Part shown: positions 1-9,367 of the stretch, piece by piece | Position numbering within the stretch: position 1 is the stretch's first letter | How the letters are laid out: every line of letters starts with the position of its first letter | Assembly: GCA_002368175.1 (NCBI GenBank) | Contig: AP018172.1 | Span: 7,319,001 to 7,383,000 of the forward strand | Direction of reading: 5' to 3' | DNA: 64,000 nucleotides | Source of the DNA: Calothrix sp. NIES-2098 | GTDB taxonomy: Bacteria > Cyanobacteriota > Cyanobacteriia > Cyanobacteriales > Nostocaceae | Notes under the pieces: generated by a model | What the model was told of the DNA's origin: nothing | Database searches by the model: none | The model's input: the letters and a program-made list of their open reading frames with translations, nothing else | Position numbers and translations under genes: made by a program

Positions 1-1949
1 GTAATCTCGCTATTAGTTTGAATTACCCAACCTTGGGAAAGGTTATCTAAAGTTCTTCTGACTGGCGGTTTTTCTGGCGTTGGTTCCACAGTAGGCGTTG
101 GACTAGCAGTAATGGGAACTGCATCGATTGGCGATCGCAGTCGCATTACCAAGTATCCAATACCACCAGCTGCGGCTACTATGAGTAACGGGACAAGAAA
201 CTGTAGCGGTAAATGCCTAGTGCTACCACGCGACTTATTTTCGGGAATTACTTTTGTTTTCGTACTGGAGTTATTTAAGAGAGTTTGTTGTGTAGCCTCA
301 GGGAATGGATCGGGGACTTGTGTAGGGGAACTTTCGGGAATGACTGCACTCAGGCTAGACTCTGGTTCGGTGTATTTAATCTGACAGTGGACTAAGGCGA
401 TGGTGACATTATCATGGCCATTTTTAGTATTAGCGATTTCTACTAATTTGTCCGCCACGCTAACTACATCTGTTTCCGCTTTGAGAATTGGCAATACTTC
501 TGTTTCCCAATAATCCTCTACACGGTCAAAATCGCTCAAGCCATCGGATGTGAGTAAGAAAACTGCATCTTCATCAAGAATAAATCGCTGGGATGTCGGA
601 TGGAGCGAAGTACTAGGACTCATCCCTAAAGCTTGTACCAGAGAACCAGAACCACTCTGTTCTATAGCTTCGCGATAGATAGCATAACCTAACCTGACTT
701 CGCGGGAGGCAACATCATCATCAAGGGTAACTTGGTAACAACCGTGGCGCGTAATCCAATAGGCACGACTGTCACCCACATGGGTAATGTACATTTCGTG
801 AGCAATTGGCAATGCCATTACCAAAGTTGTACCCATGCGCTGACGCCCTTGGCGATTTTCGCTGTCGTTGCGCTGGCTGATTTTATCATTCACAACTGCT
901 ACAGCCGATTCTAAGTCAGTTAGTAGCAGCGAAGGATCTATATGATCGGCAGGAACTTTTGTCAGTTGCTGTACCTGCTGTTGAATTGTTTCAATTGCTA
1001 AATTTGATGCCACATTGCCGCCTTCGTGCCCACCAATGCCATCGCAGACAATAGCTAAGGCTGAGGGTTGAGGCGGTTTACTCACCAAAGTACCGCTGGG
1101 AGGATAACAGGCATCTTCATTCCTTTGGCGGCTGGGGCCTGTATCAGTTTTGGTCAAAATTTTGATTGCGGCAGTTTGCGATCGCCCTAATTGCGCTAGT
1201 CCTCGATCTAAGACTGTTATTAATTGTTCGGCTGAATTGATCTCTTCCTCAATTAAAGAATTGCTTATTTTGTCAATAAATTCTGATATGGCTGGTTTTG
1301 CTCCTTTAGACAACTGCGCCCAAAATTCACCTAGTTGGGGTAAGCTGTGTGCTGTTGCCGAGTCGGAACGCAATTCTAACAAGCGTACTAATGGCCCTTC
1401 TACCCTAATTAAATCTGGTGCGAGTAAGCTAGCGGCTACACCTTCACTTAACAGTGGTTGCCAGAGATTTGCTAACTGCCATAACCAATGGATCTGACGC
1501 ATCGAGCTGGCATCACGCCAAGCTGCAATTAAATCTGGACAAAGTTGTACTTGTTGGGTTGTACAATCGGTAAGAAGTGGCGGTTTTTCTAAGAGTAAAA
1601 TTTCTTGTTCGTAGCGCCCATCTATGGGTGGTATGGCTCCATATACCTGTGGTACGTGTAATCGATAGGGTATGAGTCGCAAATAAGGTCTAATTGCTGA
1701 TAAATTATCTAATTCAGGTGTTTGGGGTACTAAACCTGGTCTGATATCTAAAACTATAGATTTATCGATTACCAAATAGCGATCGGCTAAGATTTCTCCA
1801 GCAGTGGCAACACTTAAGGCTTCTCCTTGCGCCCAAAGATAGCGTTTGGGTAGGGGCGTAGAACATCGCAAGCAGAACTTGTGGCTTAGGGGGTTAGGAG
1901 ATTGACAAAGTTCGTTTGGGCAGTAGAGCGTTGCCGCATCATTTTCCAT
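1..1949 (-). CDS. PP2C-type Ser/Thr protein phosphatase with N-terminal zinc ribbon and C-terminal membrane anchor (3' end outside window)
   Basis: The frame is open from ATG at 1949 (preceded by GGTGAG) to the left edge, about 649 codons with no stop. In order it shows a Cys-rich N-terminus (YCPNELCQ, then FCLRCSTP), resembling a four-Cys zinc ribbon; about 250 residues without a recognised motif; and a PP2C domain with the metal-binding DGIGGHEGG near residue 300, GDSRAYW, TSDGLSDF and the late HDNVT motif. After a linker comes one hydrophobic segment (about residues 580-600) and a Pro/Thr-rich stretch. PP2C enzymes are Mn/Mg-dependent phosphatases that remove phosphate from Ser/Thr; this one should be membrane-tethered with the catalytic domain in the cytoplasm. 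Cyanobacteria have many such enzymes opposite Hanks-type kinases, but no kinase is adjacent here. The phosphatase call is firm; the target is unknown. Confidence 0.88.
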   Translation of the reverse strand, partial: MENDAATLYCPNELCQSPNPLSHKFCLRCSTPLPKRYLWAQGEALSVATAGEILADRYLVIDKSIVLDIRPGLVPQTPELDNLSAIRPYLRLIPYRLHVPQVYGAIPPIDGRYEQEILLLEKPPLLTDCTTQQVQLCPDLIAAWRDASSMRQIHWLWQLANLWQPLLSEGVAASLLAPDLIRVEGPLVRLLELRSDSATAHSLPQLGEFWAQLSKGAKPAISEFIDKISNSLIEEEINSAEQLITVLDRGLAQLGRSQTAAIKILTKTDTGPSRQRNEDACYPPSGTLVSKPPQPSALAIVCDGIGGHEGGNVASNLAIETIQQQVQQLTKVPADHIDPSLLLTDLESAVAVVNDKISQRNDSENRQGRQRMGTTLVMALPIAHEMYITHVGDSRAYWITRHGCYQVTLDDDVASREVRLGYAIYREAIEQSGSGSLVQALGMSPSTSLHPTSQRFILDEDAVFLLTSDGLSDFDRVEDYWETEVLPILKAETDVVSVADKLVEIANTKNGHDNVTIALVHCQIKYTEPESSLSAVIPESSPTQVPDPFPEATQQTLLNNSSTKTKVIPENKSRGSTRHLPLQFLVPLLIVAAAGGIGYLVMRLRSPIDAVPITASPTPTVEPTPEKPPVRRTLDNLSQGWVIQTNSEI

Positions 1950-3096
1950 AGTTTTCTCACCGATCAGCAATTGGCAATTTCTTCAACAGCATTGGCAGCG
2001 GGAATCTAGACCGCTCATATTTTTGAACCTGACATATCCAACTTTGGATCAATGATTTTAGCTGGTGGATAGCAGCAGGTGCTAATACTTATTGAATCTA
2101 CGATCTACTTATCCAAAGAATTTACTCCTCAGTCAACCCTACTGCCTCATCATAGCCTCTATTGCTCTCTGACTCTCCATCATGAACACAGCTAACTTTA
2201 ACCCTGTCACCAAAGCCTAACCCCAGCATAACTTTACTGTTTACTTTTGTTGAATTACGCCATCAAAAACAGGCAAATAATTTTGCTATTCCCCTAGTTT
2301 ATAAGTTACTAGGTAGCAATTAACTTTAATTAAGAATTAAGATAACTAAATACATCAACTAATCGCTGCTTAAAGTTGGACAAAGATAGGAATCCGGTTT
2401 GCTTTTTGCCAAATTGACAAACTTCTTTATCTGCTTTCTTTCCTGTTAGCCTTCCCTGCGGGTTATGCTTTAGCACTACGGTGATGTTGTTTTGTTGCTA
2501 ACGCTAGTAGTTTCTCATGGCATAAATCTCAATGAAGCATGGCTTCACTGTGCCTTGTTGTTTGTAAAGGATCTCTAAAAATTCAGTTCGCAAATTAGAT
2601 AATATTAATATATTTGTCATTAATCTTTGATTTAAAGCTGGAAAAACTTACCTTTATTTGATTTTTTCTTAAGCTCGCATAATAAATCGACACCTTTTGT
2701 ATTAGAAAAAATTATAATTCACTTATTTGCAGTAAAGACGCTCTCCAGGAACTAGAAAAGTGTGCTTACCTATACCAAATATATATAGTAGTGTTTCTTT
2801 ACAGCAGAGCCACTGACGATAGACAACCTGACCTGACAGAGCCATTGATGATTTCCTCACTTTACATTTCGGGTACTTTAGCCTGCGGGAAAGAGTACTC
2901 TGCGAGAAGGGCTACTCTTCGAGTTCTCCTTTGGAGTACAGCCAAGGGCGAACAAGTCCACCGCAATTGTCTGTCTGGACTGTACGACTGTGGAAGTTTT
3001 TTTCATAGGACTACCATCTTAAAATTTCCTAGGGGAAGTTTAGAGAAAGCCCCTAGGAAGCTCAGAGATGGTAAAACTTAGAGGTAGCTCTGAACT
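1950..3096. other. Long spacer between the PP2C gene and ndhM
   Basis: About 1.15 kb without a convincing gene. The only long open frame (2791-3081, plus strand) has no recognisable composition or RBS and overlaps palindromic repeats. The right part (about 2880-2960) holds GC-richer palindromic sequence of the dispersed-repeat type, and 3013-3072 is a two-tier hairpin listed separately. The rest is AT-rich and could carry the PP2C promoter near 1950-2100. Confidence 0.6.
3013..3072. repeat. Two-tier inverted repeat downstream of ndhM
   Basis: An inner perfect 10-bp stem TTCCTAGGGG (3026-3035) / CCCCTAGGAA (3050-3059) is nested inside an outer perfect 7-bp stem ACCATCT (3013-3019) / AGATGGT (3066-3072). 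It lies 25 bp beyond the ndhM stop. No clean U-tract follows on either strand, so a dispersed palindrome or an RNA-stabilising 3' hairpin is as likely as an intrinsic terminator. Confidence 0.7.
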
Positions 3097-3456
3097 TTAC
3101 TGTTTATCGTCAACTGCTACTTGTGGGACTCCCATACTGTAGTTGGTGACGCGGCTTTGGAGATTGTAGCTAATTTCGCCTTTTTGCAAGAGCGATCGCA
3201 AATAATGCTCCAAGTCGGAACCAACACGACGTAAGTTGTAGTCTGTTAAATCCGCACCACTAGAAGCTTCTACTAGTTCATCAAACTTGCGATAAATCTT
3301 TTGTAGAGCATCTTCATTCCAGTTGAATTCATTGTCTGGGTCAACATCTAAGGTTAAGACCTGATTACTGGGAACCAGTTCACCATCCCGGTCAAGTTCT
3401 GCCGCGAAAATGCGAATATGCCGGGTTGTAGACTTGAGCAGCATCGGGTTGTCCAT
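3097..3456 (-). CDS. ndhM: NAD(P)H-quinone oxidoreductase subunit M
   Basis: This 119-residue protein matches NdhM, an oxygenic-photosynthesis-specific subunit of the thylakoid NDH-1 complex that takes part in cyclic electron flow, respiration and CO2 uptake. Recognisable blocks are RHIRIFAAE near the N-terminus, the central LTLDVDPDNEFNWNEDALQK, and LRRVGSDLEHYLRSLLQKG towards the end. It is soluble, as expected for a subunit on the cytoplasmic face. Length fits the family. Translation could also begin at the second Met (MLLKSTTRH), which is the usual N-terminus in relatives; that would shorten the protein by four residues. It stands alone with long spacers on both sides. Confidence 0.93.
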   Translation of the reverse strand: MDNPMLLKSTTRHIRIFAAELDRDGELVPSNQVLTLDVDPDNEFNWNEDALQKIYRKFDELVEASSGADLTDYNLRRVGSDLEHYLRSLLQKGEISYNLQSRVTNYSMGVPQVAVDDKQ

Positions 3457-4653
3457 AAAAGGGTGTAAGATTTGGTTTGACTACACTGAAATCATTGTAG
3501 ACGGTATGCCTAAGCTTAAATATGCCTGCTTTGAAAAGGAATTTCGCCAATCAAGCAGATACCAGCAACTGCTCATAACTCAAACACGGGAGATTTATTC
3601 AACTAACAGCGGTAAACAGAATTTTCTCCAATGAAAATGATAAAGTTAGGTTGTTTTCATGCCTGGAGGGACTATAACTTTACTGTAGCGGTAAGTTAAC
3701 CATATCCAAACAATACTGTCAAGCTGTTTGCATTCATTAGAGAGAACGAGCATCAGGGTGAGATATTTGAGTGCAAGCAAGCAAAAGGTATATTGCTAAT
3801 TCATCGGTCTCCTGCTACGGCAAGCAACGCGGTAAGTCTATTACAGCAAGGAAATTGCTTGGTATGTTTCCCAGACGCTTCATTTGGTCGCCAGACTCAT
3901 ACTTTATCAGGAGAAGGCGCAGAGGAGTTGTTTTCAACCTAATTGGCTGGCTTTTGCCTAGCGTGTTTGAGAGAAGCCGATCTAAAGTAGTACGATTTAG
4001 CCTGAAGAGTTTTAGGGAACTACTGCGGCAGTTTTGCCGACTTGATTGTGGATAACTTATCAACTACTGCTGACTTTGATTTCTTCAATTTCATCACTTT
4101 GTAATGGCTGTAATCAGCGTGGTTCATTGCCTATAATTCTGATTCAGAACAAAAATAAACCTTTAATGACTTTGCTGCTGAACGCCTCCTCAATTTTAGG
4201 ATGAACAAAATGTACATCTAGTAGATTTACGGAGTTATGGTACAACTACCTTGGGCTTTAATCAAAAAGAGAAAATTTAGTGCGATCGCTTACGTAAAAA
4301 CACTAAATTTTCAGTAAAATCCCAAACTGTTGTTGACGTTAAGATAAAGTTGATGTAAAAACCTTTAAAAAGCTCGAACAACTTCTTACAGAAACTTTAT
4401 TGTATAGAATCTTAAAAACTGAATAATAGTTATGGCTTAACTGCACTACCTCTAGCGCAGGGACATTAGAGCCTACTGGGTGTAAAGTATGAATTGCAAA
4501 AAACCACAGGAGAGTGAAATGGAATACAAATGTGATGGATAAAGAATAATTCTTAATTCAAACACTTTGGATTCAAAAAAAAAATATAAAGAATTTTGCT
4601 GAAGATTTAACCCCTAAACTTCATGACCACCAAGTAAAGGAATCCTCAAATCT
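3457..4653. other. Long spacer between ndhM and the small conserved gene
   Basis: About 1.2 kb. Open frames at 3410-3634, 3771-4055 and 3815-4063 overlap one another on opposite strands, lack clear ribosome-binding sites and have no family features, so I do not call them. The stretch holds the divergent upstream region of ndhM and one perfect inverted repeat at 4271-4312 (separate entry). Confidence 0.6.
4271..4312. repeat. Perfect 12-bp inverted repeat around a HIP1 site
   Basis: GAAAATTTAGTG (4271-4282) is exactly mirrored by CACTAAATTTTC (4301-4312); the 18-nt loop carries GCGATCGC. It lies about 340 bp upstream of the small gene at 4654. It may be a dispersed palindrome or an RNA hairpin; there is no evidence for a regulator. 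Confidence 0.7.
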
Positions 4654-4935
4654 ATGAACTCCAAAGCCTTACCACGCCAGATAAATAATATTGAAGTAGG
4701 CGTTTATGAGTGCGAGATACATCTTAAATTCCGATTAATTGAGGAAAAGAGTCTATTAGGCGATCGCGAGCAACTATTACAGGTGTTATTAGATGCTTTA
4801 ACCGAAGGTTCTGATGACTTTTTAGAGACCCTGCAAGCATCAGTCAAAGCTCAAGAAATTTCTGAGTTTAAAGCTTCACCGCAAATGCGACGCCAGTTAA
4901 TGCGCTTACGTAACTTTGCTGACAATAGTCAATAA
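4654..4935 (+). CDS. Small conserved hypothetical protein (93 aa)
   Basis: The protein starts at ATG 4654 after AAAGGA. It is compact and charged: a beta-rich first half (VGVYECEIHLKFRLIEEK) followed by two predicted helices rich in Leu/Glu (DREQLLQVLLDALTEG and the C-terminal QMRRQLMRLRNF). There is no signal peptide or membrane segment. The composition looks like a genuine conserved cyanobacterial protein, and I have a vague sense of similar small proteins in heterocyst-forming strains, but I cannot name the family or function. It is isolated, with spacers over 700 bp on both sides, so context gives no hint. Confidence 0.7.
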   Translation: MNSKALPRQINNIEVGVYECEIHLKFRLIEEKSLLGDREQLLQVLLDALTEGSDDFLETLQASVKAQEISEFKASPQMRRQLMRLRNFADNSQ

Positions 4936-5694
4936 TTATCTGTATTAATTAAGTAGTGGCAAGTCGTAAATTGAGCATCAAATGGTGAATTGGCTACAAG
5001 TAGTTTGTCATTTGCTCTAATATTTATTGAGTTGGCTTGTGTAATCTAAAATTAAGGCTGGGAGCCGATTAGACTCTTCAAAAAGCCTAAGTACAGTTTT
5101 ACAGTAGCCCTCACCCTTTGCACTACAGAAATATTTGGGTGCCTACTAATGCAGTTATGCCTTCCTCAGCAGGGCGGTTACGTTTTTTCAAAAATTATAT
5201 TTTTGGAGAATAGGCTTAATCAGGGTGTTACTTCAAGTTGGCGAAATACTTGTAAACGATTGTCTGCTTTATATACTTTAAACATTTCTAAAATTGCTGA
5301 ATTTTTAGCACCTGTCTTGAGCGATCGCAGTTATTAAATGAAGTATTTTGCGAGCTTGAAGTTACATTCCGCCCCTAAAACTGGCATAGATATTAAGATA
5401 ATTTTGACGAAATCATCAGATTTAAATTCATTGTGTTGCCATAGTCAAGGGTCAAGAGTCGAGGGGAACTAGTCAGGTACGTAGCTTTCGTTAGTTGAGT
5501 GTAGATGCCCATAGGGTATTGAAGTAGCAGAGTCTTAGGAGTTTCCATGCCACTTGCTACCCTAAGGATAGGGCTTCTCGCAGGTTACTAGCGTTTAAGA
5601 GTCAAGAGGCAGATAGTTTCTTACTTACCGCCTCTGCTCCCTACTCTTGCCGATTTTTTTTTCTATACTTTGTATACAAATTATTTCATGGCAG
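4936..5694. other. Spacer with short dispersed repeats
   Basis: About 760 bp. The 62-codon open frame at 5149-5337 has no recognisable features. Around 5440-5660 are short repeated phrases (GTCAAGGGTCAAGAGTC and similar) typical of the spacer repeats elsewhere in this window. No RNA gene was seen. Confidence 0.55.
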
Positions 5695-6390
5695 CTATTT
5701 AGCAAGACCATGTTCTAAAGCAAAACGGACTAACTCTGTACGGCTATTGGTACCAGTTTTGCTAAACAAACGGCTAACATACTTTTCCACATTACGGACA
5801 CTAGTATCCAAGCGACGGGCAATTTCTTTATTCATCAACCCTTCAGCTACCAAATTTAAGACACTTTGTTCTCTAGGAGTTAAATCTATTTTAAAAGGTG
5901 CTGGTGATTGAGAAATGGCGCTTCTTTGAGTTAAGAGTGCTTTGATTTGGGCAATCTGATTAGCTAGTTCAGCTATATCAGGTGTTTCAGTATCTTCACC
6001 TGTAGCTTGAGGTTTAGCCATGCGTCGGGAAAGTAAGTTTTCTACTATGGCAATTAGCTCATCTGGATCGAAAGGTTTGGGTAAGTAAGCATCAACACCA
6101 GCTTGATAACCTTGGATGCGATCGCCTGTCATCCCCTTAGCAGTTAAAAATACTACAGGAAGTGCTTGGAAGCGAGGATCTTCTCGCAGTTGTTTGAGGA
6201 ACTGATAGCCATCCACCTGAGGCATCATTATGTCAGAAATTACTAAGTCAGGTGTATTTTGTTGCATCAAATCCCAGCCTTCACGGGCGTTACTGGCGAC
6301 TTGAACGCTGAAACCGCTTTCTTGCAAATAGTCTTTTACGGCTTCGCGCAATCCTGGTTCATCATCTACCAATAACAGTTGTGCTGACAT
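5695..6390 (-). CDS. NarL/LuxR-family response regulator (Ycf29-like)
   Basis: I place the start at ATG 6390, preceded by AAGGAAA, giving 231 residues. The frame stays open further upstream, but that part translates to low-complexity spacer sequence. The receiver domain (about 1-120) has the acidic pair in LLVDDEPG (D9, D10), the phospho-acceptor D53 in VISDIMMPQVDG, T83 in FLTAKG and K105 in YLPKPFDPDEL. A LuxR-type helix-turn-helix follows at about 163-227 (LTPREQSVLNLVAEG, then NKEIARRL and SVRNVEKYVSRLF). It resembles the plastid/cyanobacterial Ycf29 (TctD-like) regulator. It should bind DNA as a phospho-activated dimer. No sensor kinase is adjacent, so the input is unknown. Confidence 0.88.
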   Translation of the reverse strand: MSAQLLLVDDEPGLREAVKDYLQESGFSVQVASNAREGWDLMQQNTPDLVISDIMMPQVDGYQFLKQLREDPRFQALPVVFLTAKGMTGDRIQGYQAGVDAYLPKPFDPDELIAIVENLLSRRMAKPQATGEDTETPDIAELANQIAQIKALLTQRSAISQSPAPFKIDLTPREQSVLNLVAEGLMNKEIARRLDTSVRNVEKYVSRLFSKTGTNSRTELVRFALEHGLAK

Positions 6391-6581
6391 TGAAAATTTC
6401 CTTGAGTCTACCTTGTTCCAATTTAGCGAAAGTTGGCGAGCATTGGGCAAAAGGAGAGTAAATAAAAGGACAAGGGAGAAGAAGCAGGGTGCAGAGTGCG
6501 GGGGAGACACAGAAGACAAGAAAGACAAGGAGGAAATAATTGATGACTCTTGACTGTTGGCTCTTGACTAATAAAAAATTC

Positions 6582-7550
6582 TTATAACCAATCAATAATC
6601 TCGGCGTTGTCTGGTAGCTTGGCTTCACTTTGACCTAGGTAACGCGCTTTGGCTGTAAACAAACCTATGGGAGTACTGAAAAAGTCTACAAAAGTAGCTT
6701 TACCTGCGATCGCTTTGAAAAGATTTTTTGGTACTTCTTTTAATAACCAACGTACTAAGCGATAAAAATAATCCTTGCGTGTCAGCATTGGCATTAACTC
6801 TACACCGTAAAGTTCGTGCAGGTAGCGATTTGAGCGTCCATAGCGCCGCCATTGACTTTGAAGTTCTTGGAATGTGGTACGGTGACGATGTTGGACTATC
6901 GCATTTGGTGCAAATTCTAATTTCCCAATTTTTGCCATGAGAATTCGCCAACAAATATCTGCATCTCCACCAGTAGTCAGATATGGGCGAAACATACCGA
7001 CTTTTTCTAAGGCGAGACGGCGAATGGCTAAATTAGCGGTTTGACCGTAAGCGCAAAAAGGATGGGAGAGAGTATGCTTTTGCGATAGAGTTTCTTGTCG
7101 GTCTGCGTGTTGTTCTAAAATAGTTTTACCTGGAAGCGCTGTAATTTCACCTACAACAATTACCACATCCAAGTTGATAAAAGGTTGAATTAATAATTCT
7201 AGCCACTGTGGTTGGGGACGGCAATCAGCATCAGTAAAAGCGATGATTTCACCTGTGGCAGAGCGAATGCCAGTATTACGAGCTGCATAGGAGCTTTGAA
7301 TTTGATTTTCACTCACAGGGTGAATAGTAAGGGGAGAAAGTTCCGCAGCTGTTTTGAGGAAAGTTGGAGTGCGATCGCTACTGTTATTATCTACCAACAA
7401 ATACTCTACTCGGTCTTGAGGGTAAGTTTGAGACAACAAACAGGAAATTAAATCTGGTAAATCCGCCTCACCATTATAAATAGGTACAACCACTGACACC
7501 TTAGGCAAAAAGCTGTGGGCAGTGGTTGCATCAACTTGTAGATCGTTCAT
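6582..7550 (-). CDS. Family 2 glycosyltransferase
   Basis: The GT-A fold signature is clear: KVSVVVPIYNG (about residues 17-27), LLVDNNSSDRT (51-61), the AARNTGIRSATG segment (89-100) and the metal/nucleotide-sugar binding DADC (107-110). Later AIRRLALEKVGMF and GGDADICWRI are typical of GT2 enzymes that recognise an acceptor. It lacks transmembrane segments, so it is soluble or peripheral. GT2 enzymes transfer a sugar from a nucleotide donor in polysaccharide, glycolipid or lipid-linked sugar synthesis; donor and acceptor cannot be read from the sequence. It lies 191 bp upstream of the response regulator on the same strand. The spacer between them is repeat-like, so co-transcription is uncertain. 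Confidence 0.88.
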   Translation of the reverse strand: MNDLQVDATTAHSFLPKVSVVVPIYNGEADLPDLISCLLSQTYPQDRVEYLLVDNNSSDRTPTFLKTAAELSPLTIHPVSENQIQSSYAARNTGIRSATGEIIAFTDADCRPQPQWLELLIQPFINLDVVIVVGEITALPGKTILEQHADRQETLSQKHTLSHPFCAYGQTANLAIRRLALEKVGMFRPYLTTGGDADICWRILMAKIGKLEFAPNAIVQHRHRTTFQELQSQWRRYGRSNRYLHELYGVELMPMLTRKDYFYRLVRWLLKEVPKNLFKAIAGKATFVDFFSTPIGLFTAKARYLGQSEAKLPDNAEIIDWL

Positions 7551-7719
7551 AAATTCAATTTTTGGGGATGGGATTACTAACTAGTATTCCCAATCCAAAA
7601 TCTTAAAATCAGCTAAGATAGGCAGTTGCCTCAATCTTAAAACCTATATTCCTTGCAACTAGCGATGGGAAGGAAATTGAGTAGGACAATCAATTACTCA
7701 ATTCCTCAATCCGCATTAC

Positions 7720-9057
7720 TTACAATTTCAAGTCTCTGGCACGAATGCTCATGGCTCCAGCAGGTTGACTTACTGGGGGTTGAGCAAAGTTAGTATTAGA
7801 TAGAACAGCAATTGCTCGCGCATATTGCGGATCGTTTTGCGTGCCAACCAAATCTGGATTAGATGCTAGCTGGCGCTCTTGTGCTTCTGTTAATTCTTGC
7901 TTGATATCTGGTGTAATCCCTTTATGGTTAATATCAGTTCCTTTAGGAGTGTAATAGTGGGCAATGGTGACAGCCAAACCAGAACCATCTGATAGTTCGT
8001 GAACTGACTGCACTAAGGCTTTACCAAAGGTTTGACTACCAACAACTACTGCCCGCTTATTATCTTTAAGTGCTCCTGTGAGGATTTCGCTGGCGCTAGC
8101 TGAATTTCCATCTACTAACACTGCTAAGGGGAGATTAGTCAAGGCTGTGCGATTAGCTTTGGTATCTTCACTGCCTCCTTGACGGTCTACTGTACGGACA
8201 ATACCACCGTTATCCAGCCACATCCGAGCAATTTCAATGCTTGCTTGCAATAAACCACCAGGATTGCCCCGCAAATCTAAGACGTAAGCGTTAACTTTCT
8301 GGTTGTTCAAATCGCGGATAGCGCGCCGCATTTGATCCGCAGCATGGGAACTAAACTCTCGTAACCGGATATAACCAACACGTCGATTACCTTCTTGCTT
8401 CAGGGTATAACGCACTGTTGGCACTTCAATAGTAGCCCGGGTCAGCTTCAAATCGAAAATACTCTGTCCTGTACGTCCCAGTCGTAAAGTTATGACAGTA
8501 CCAGCTTTGCCGCGAATTAACTTAGAGGCATCATCCACTTTCATTTGTTGAGTGGGTTTACCATCAATAGCGAGAATTTCATCGCCTGCTTTAATACCTG
8601 CTTTAATAGCTGGGGAATTTTCTATAGCTTCTACAACAGTTAGCCGCTTGGTTTTATCGTTCAATTCCATGCGAATGCCAATCCCAGAGACTTCCCCTGA
8701 GGTTTGGCTGGTTAGAGCTTCATATTGTTTGGGGTCCATAAACCGAGTGTATGGATCGCCCAAAGTTTGTAAAGCTTCGCGAATTGCCACATAAGCTTCT
8801 TCTTTAGAAGCATAGTTTTTACTTAAAAGGCTCTGTCTAGTAGCTTGCCAATCTTGTTGATTAAATTTACCATCAACGTATTCACGATTCACCAATTGCC
8901 ATACTTGGTCTACTAGTGCTTTCGGGCTATCTTGTAAGGCAGCGCGAACGCAGCGAGTCCAAGCGGGACCAAATACGGATACAGTGGCTGTCGTGGCGAT
9001 CGCTCCACCAATCAAGGCTACTTGGAGCGGTGAGTAACGTTTCGCAGATTGGTTCAT
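7720..9057 (-). CDS. Carboxyl-terminal processing protease, peptidase S41 with PDZ domain
   Basis: The 445-residue protein begins at ATG 9057 (MNQSAKRYSP); the longer frame starts at TTG 9111 and looks artificial. A hydrophobic signal/anchor occupies about residues 11-30. A helical region is followed by a PDZ domain (about 115-205, SGIGIRM ... ILAIDGKP). The S41 catalytic core has DLRGNPGG (261-268) and the Ser/Lys dyad: S321 in NSASASEI and K346 in SQTFGKALVQ, with the 25-residue spacing expected for the family. Ctp proteases act in the thylakoid lumen or periplasm; CtpA matures the D1 protein, while CtpB and CtpC have less settled roles. Length and N-terminus suggest a CtpB-type enzyme rather than CtpA, but that assignment is uncertain. 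It is divergent from the YdcF-like gene. Confidence 0.93.
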   Translation of the reverse strand: MNQSAKRYSPLQVALIGGAIATTATVSVFGPAWTRCVRAALQDSPKALVDQVWQLVNREYVDGKFNQQDWQATRQSLLSKNYASKEEAYVAIREALQTLGDPYTRFMDPKQYEALTSQTSGEVSGIGIRMELNDKTKRLTVVEAIENSPAIKAGIKAGDEILAIDGKPTQQMKVDDASKLIRGKAGTVITLRLGRTGQSIFDLKLTRATIEVPTVRYTLKQEGNRRVGYIRLREFSSHAADQMRRAIRDLNNQKVNAYVLDLRGNPGGLLQASIEIARMWLDNGGIVRTVDRQGGSEDTKANRTALTNLPLAVLVDGNSASASEILTGALKDNKRAVVVGSQTFGKALVQSVHELSDGSGLAVTIAHYYTPKGTDINHKGITPDIKQELTEAQERQLASNPDLVGTQNDPQYARAIAVLSNTNFAQPPVSQPAGAMSIRARDLKL

Positions 9058-9367
9058 GTATATCAGCTGGAATAATTGTGTTGTTGACAGTTTAGCAATC
9101 AGGATTTCCAAAAATTTTTAAGTTTTCATACTCAAGTTCAGCTCTACTTTTCGATCTTTTCAAGCAGAAACGATCCTAAAAATACAGCTTTACTTTTAAC
9201 AATCATTTCTCTGTTTGCTAGCTTTCTCCGGGACGATGGTCTAAGAGATTATGACACTTTTATATGTGTCAACTTTACCTCCTAGATTACTTTTATAAGA
9301 TAGCACTTTGCTAACTTAGTTGCTGGTATTTTAAACACCGACTAACCAAGGTTTTCGTAACTGTGTA

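Noticed and set aside
2791..3081. 96-codon open frame upstream of ndhM
   Set aside because: It runs through palindromic repeats, has no ribosome-binding site and no recognisable composition.
3771..4063. Opposed 80-94 codon frames
   Set aside because: They overlap on both strands, with low complexity and no conserved motif.
5149..5337. 62-codon open frame
   Set aside because: No ribosome-binding site, no domain, in a repeat-bearing spacer.
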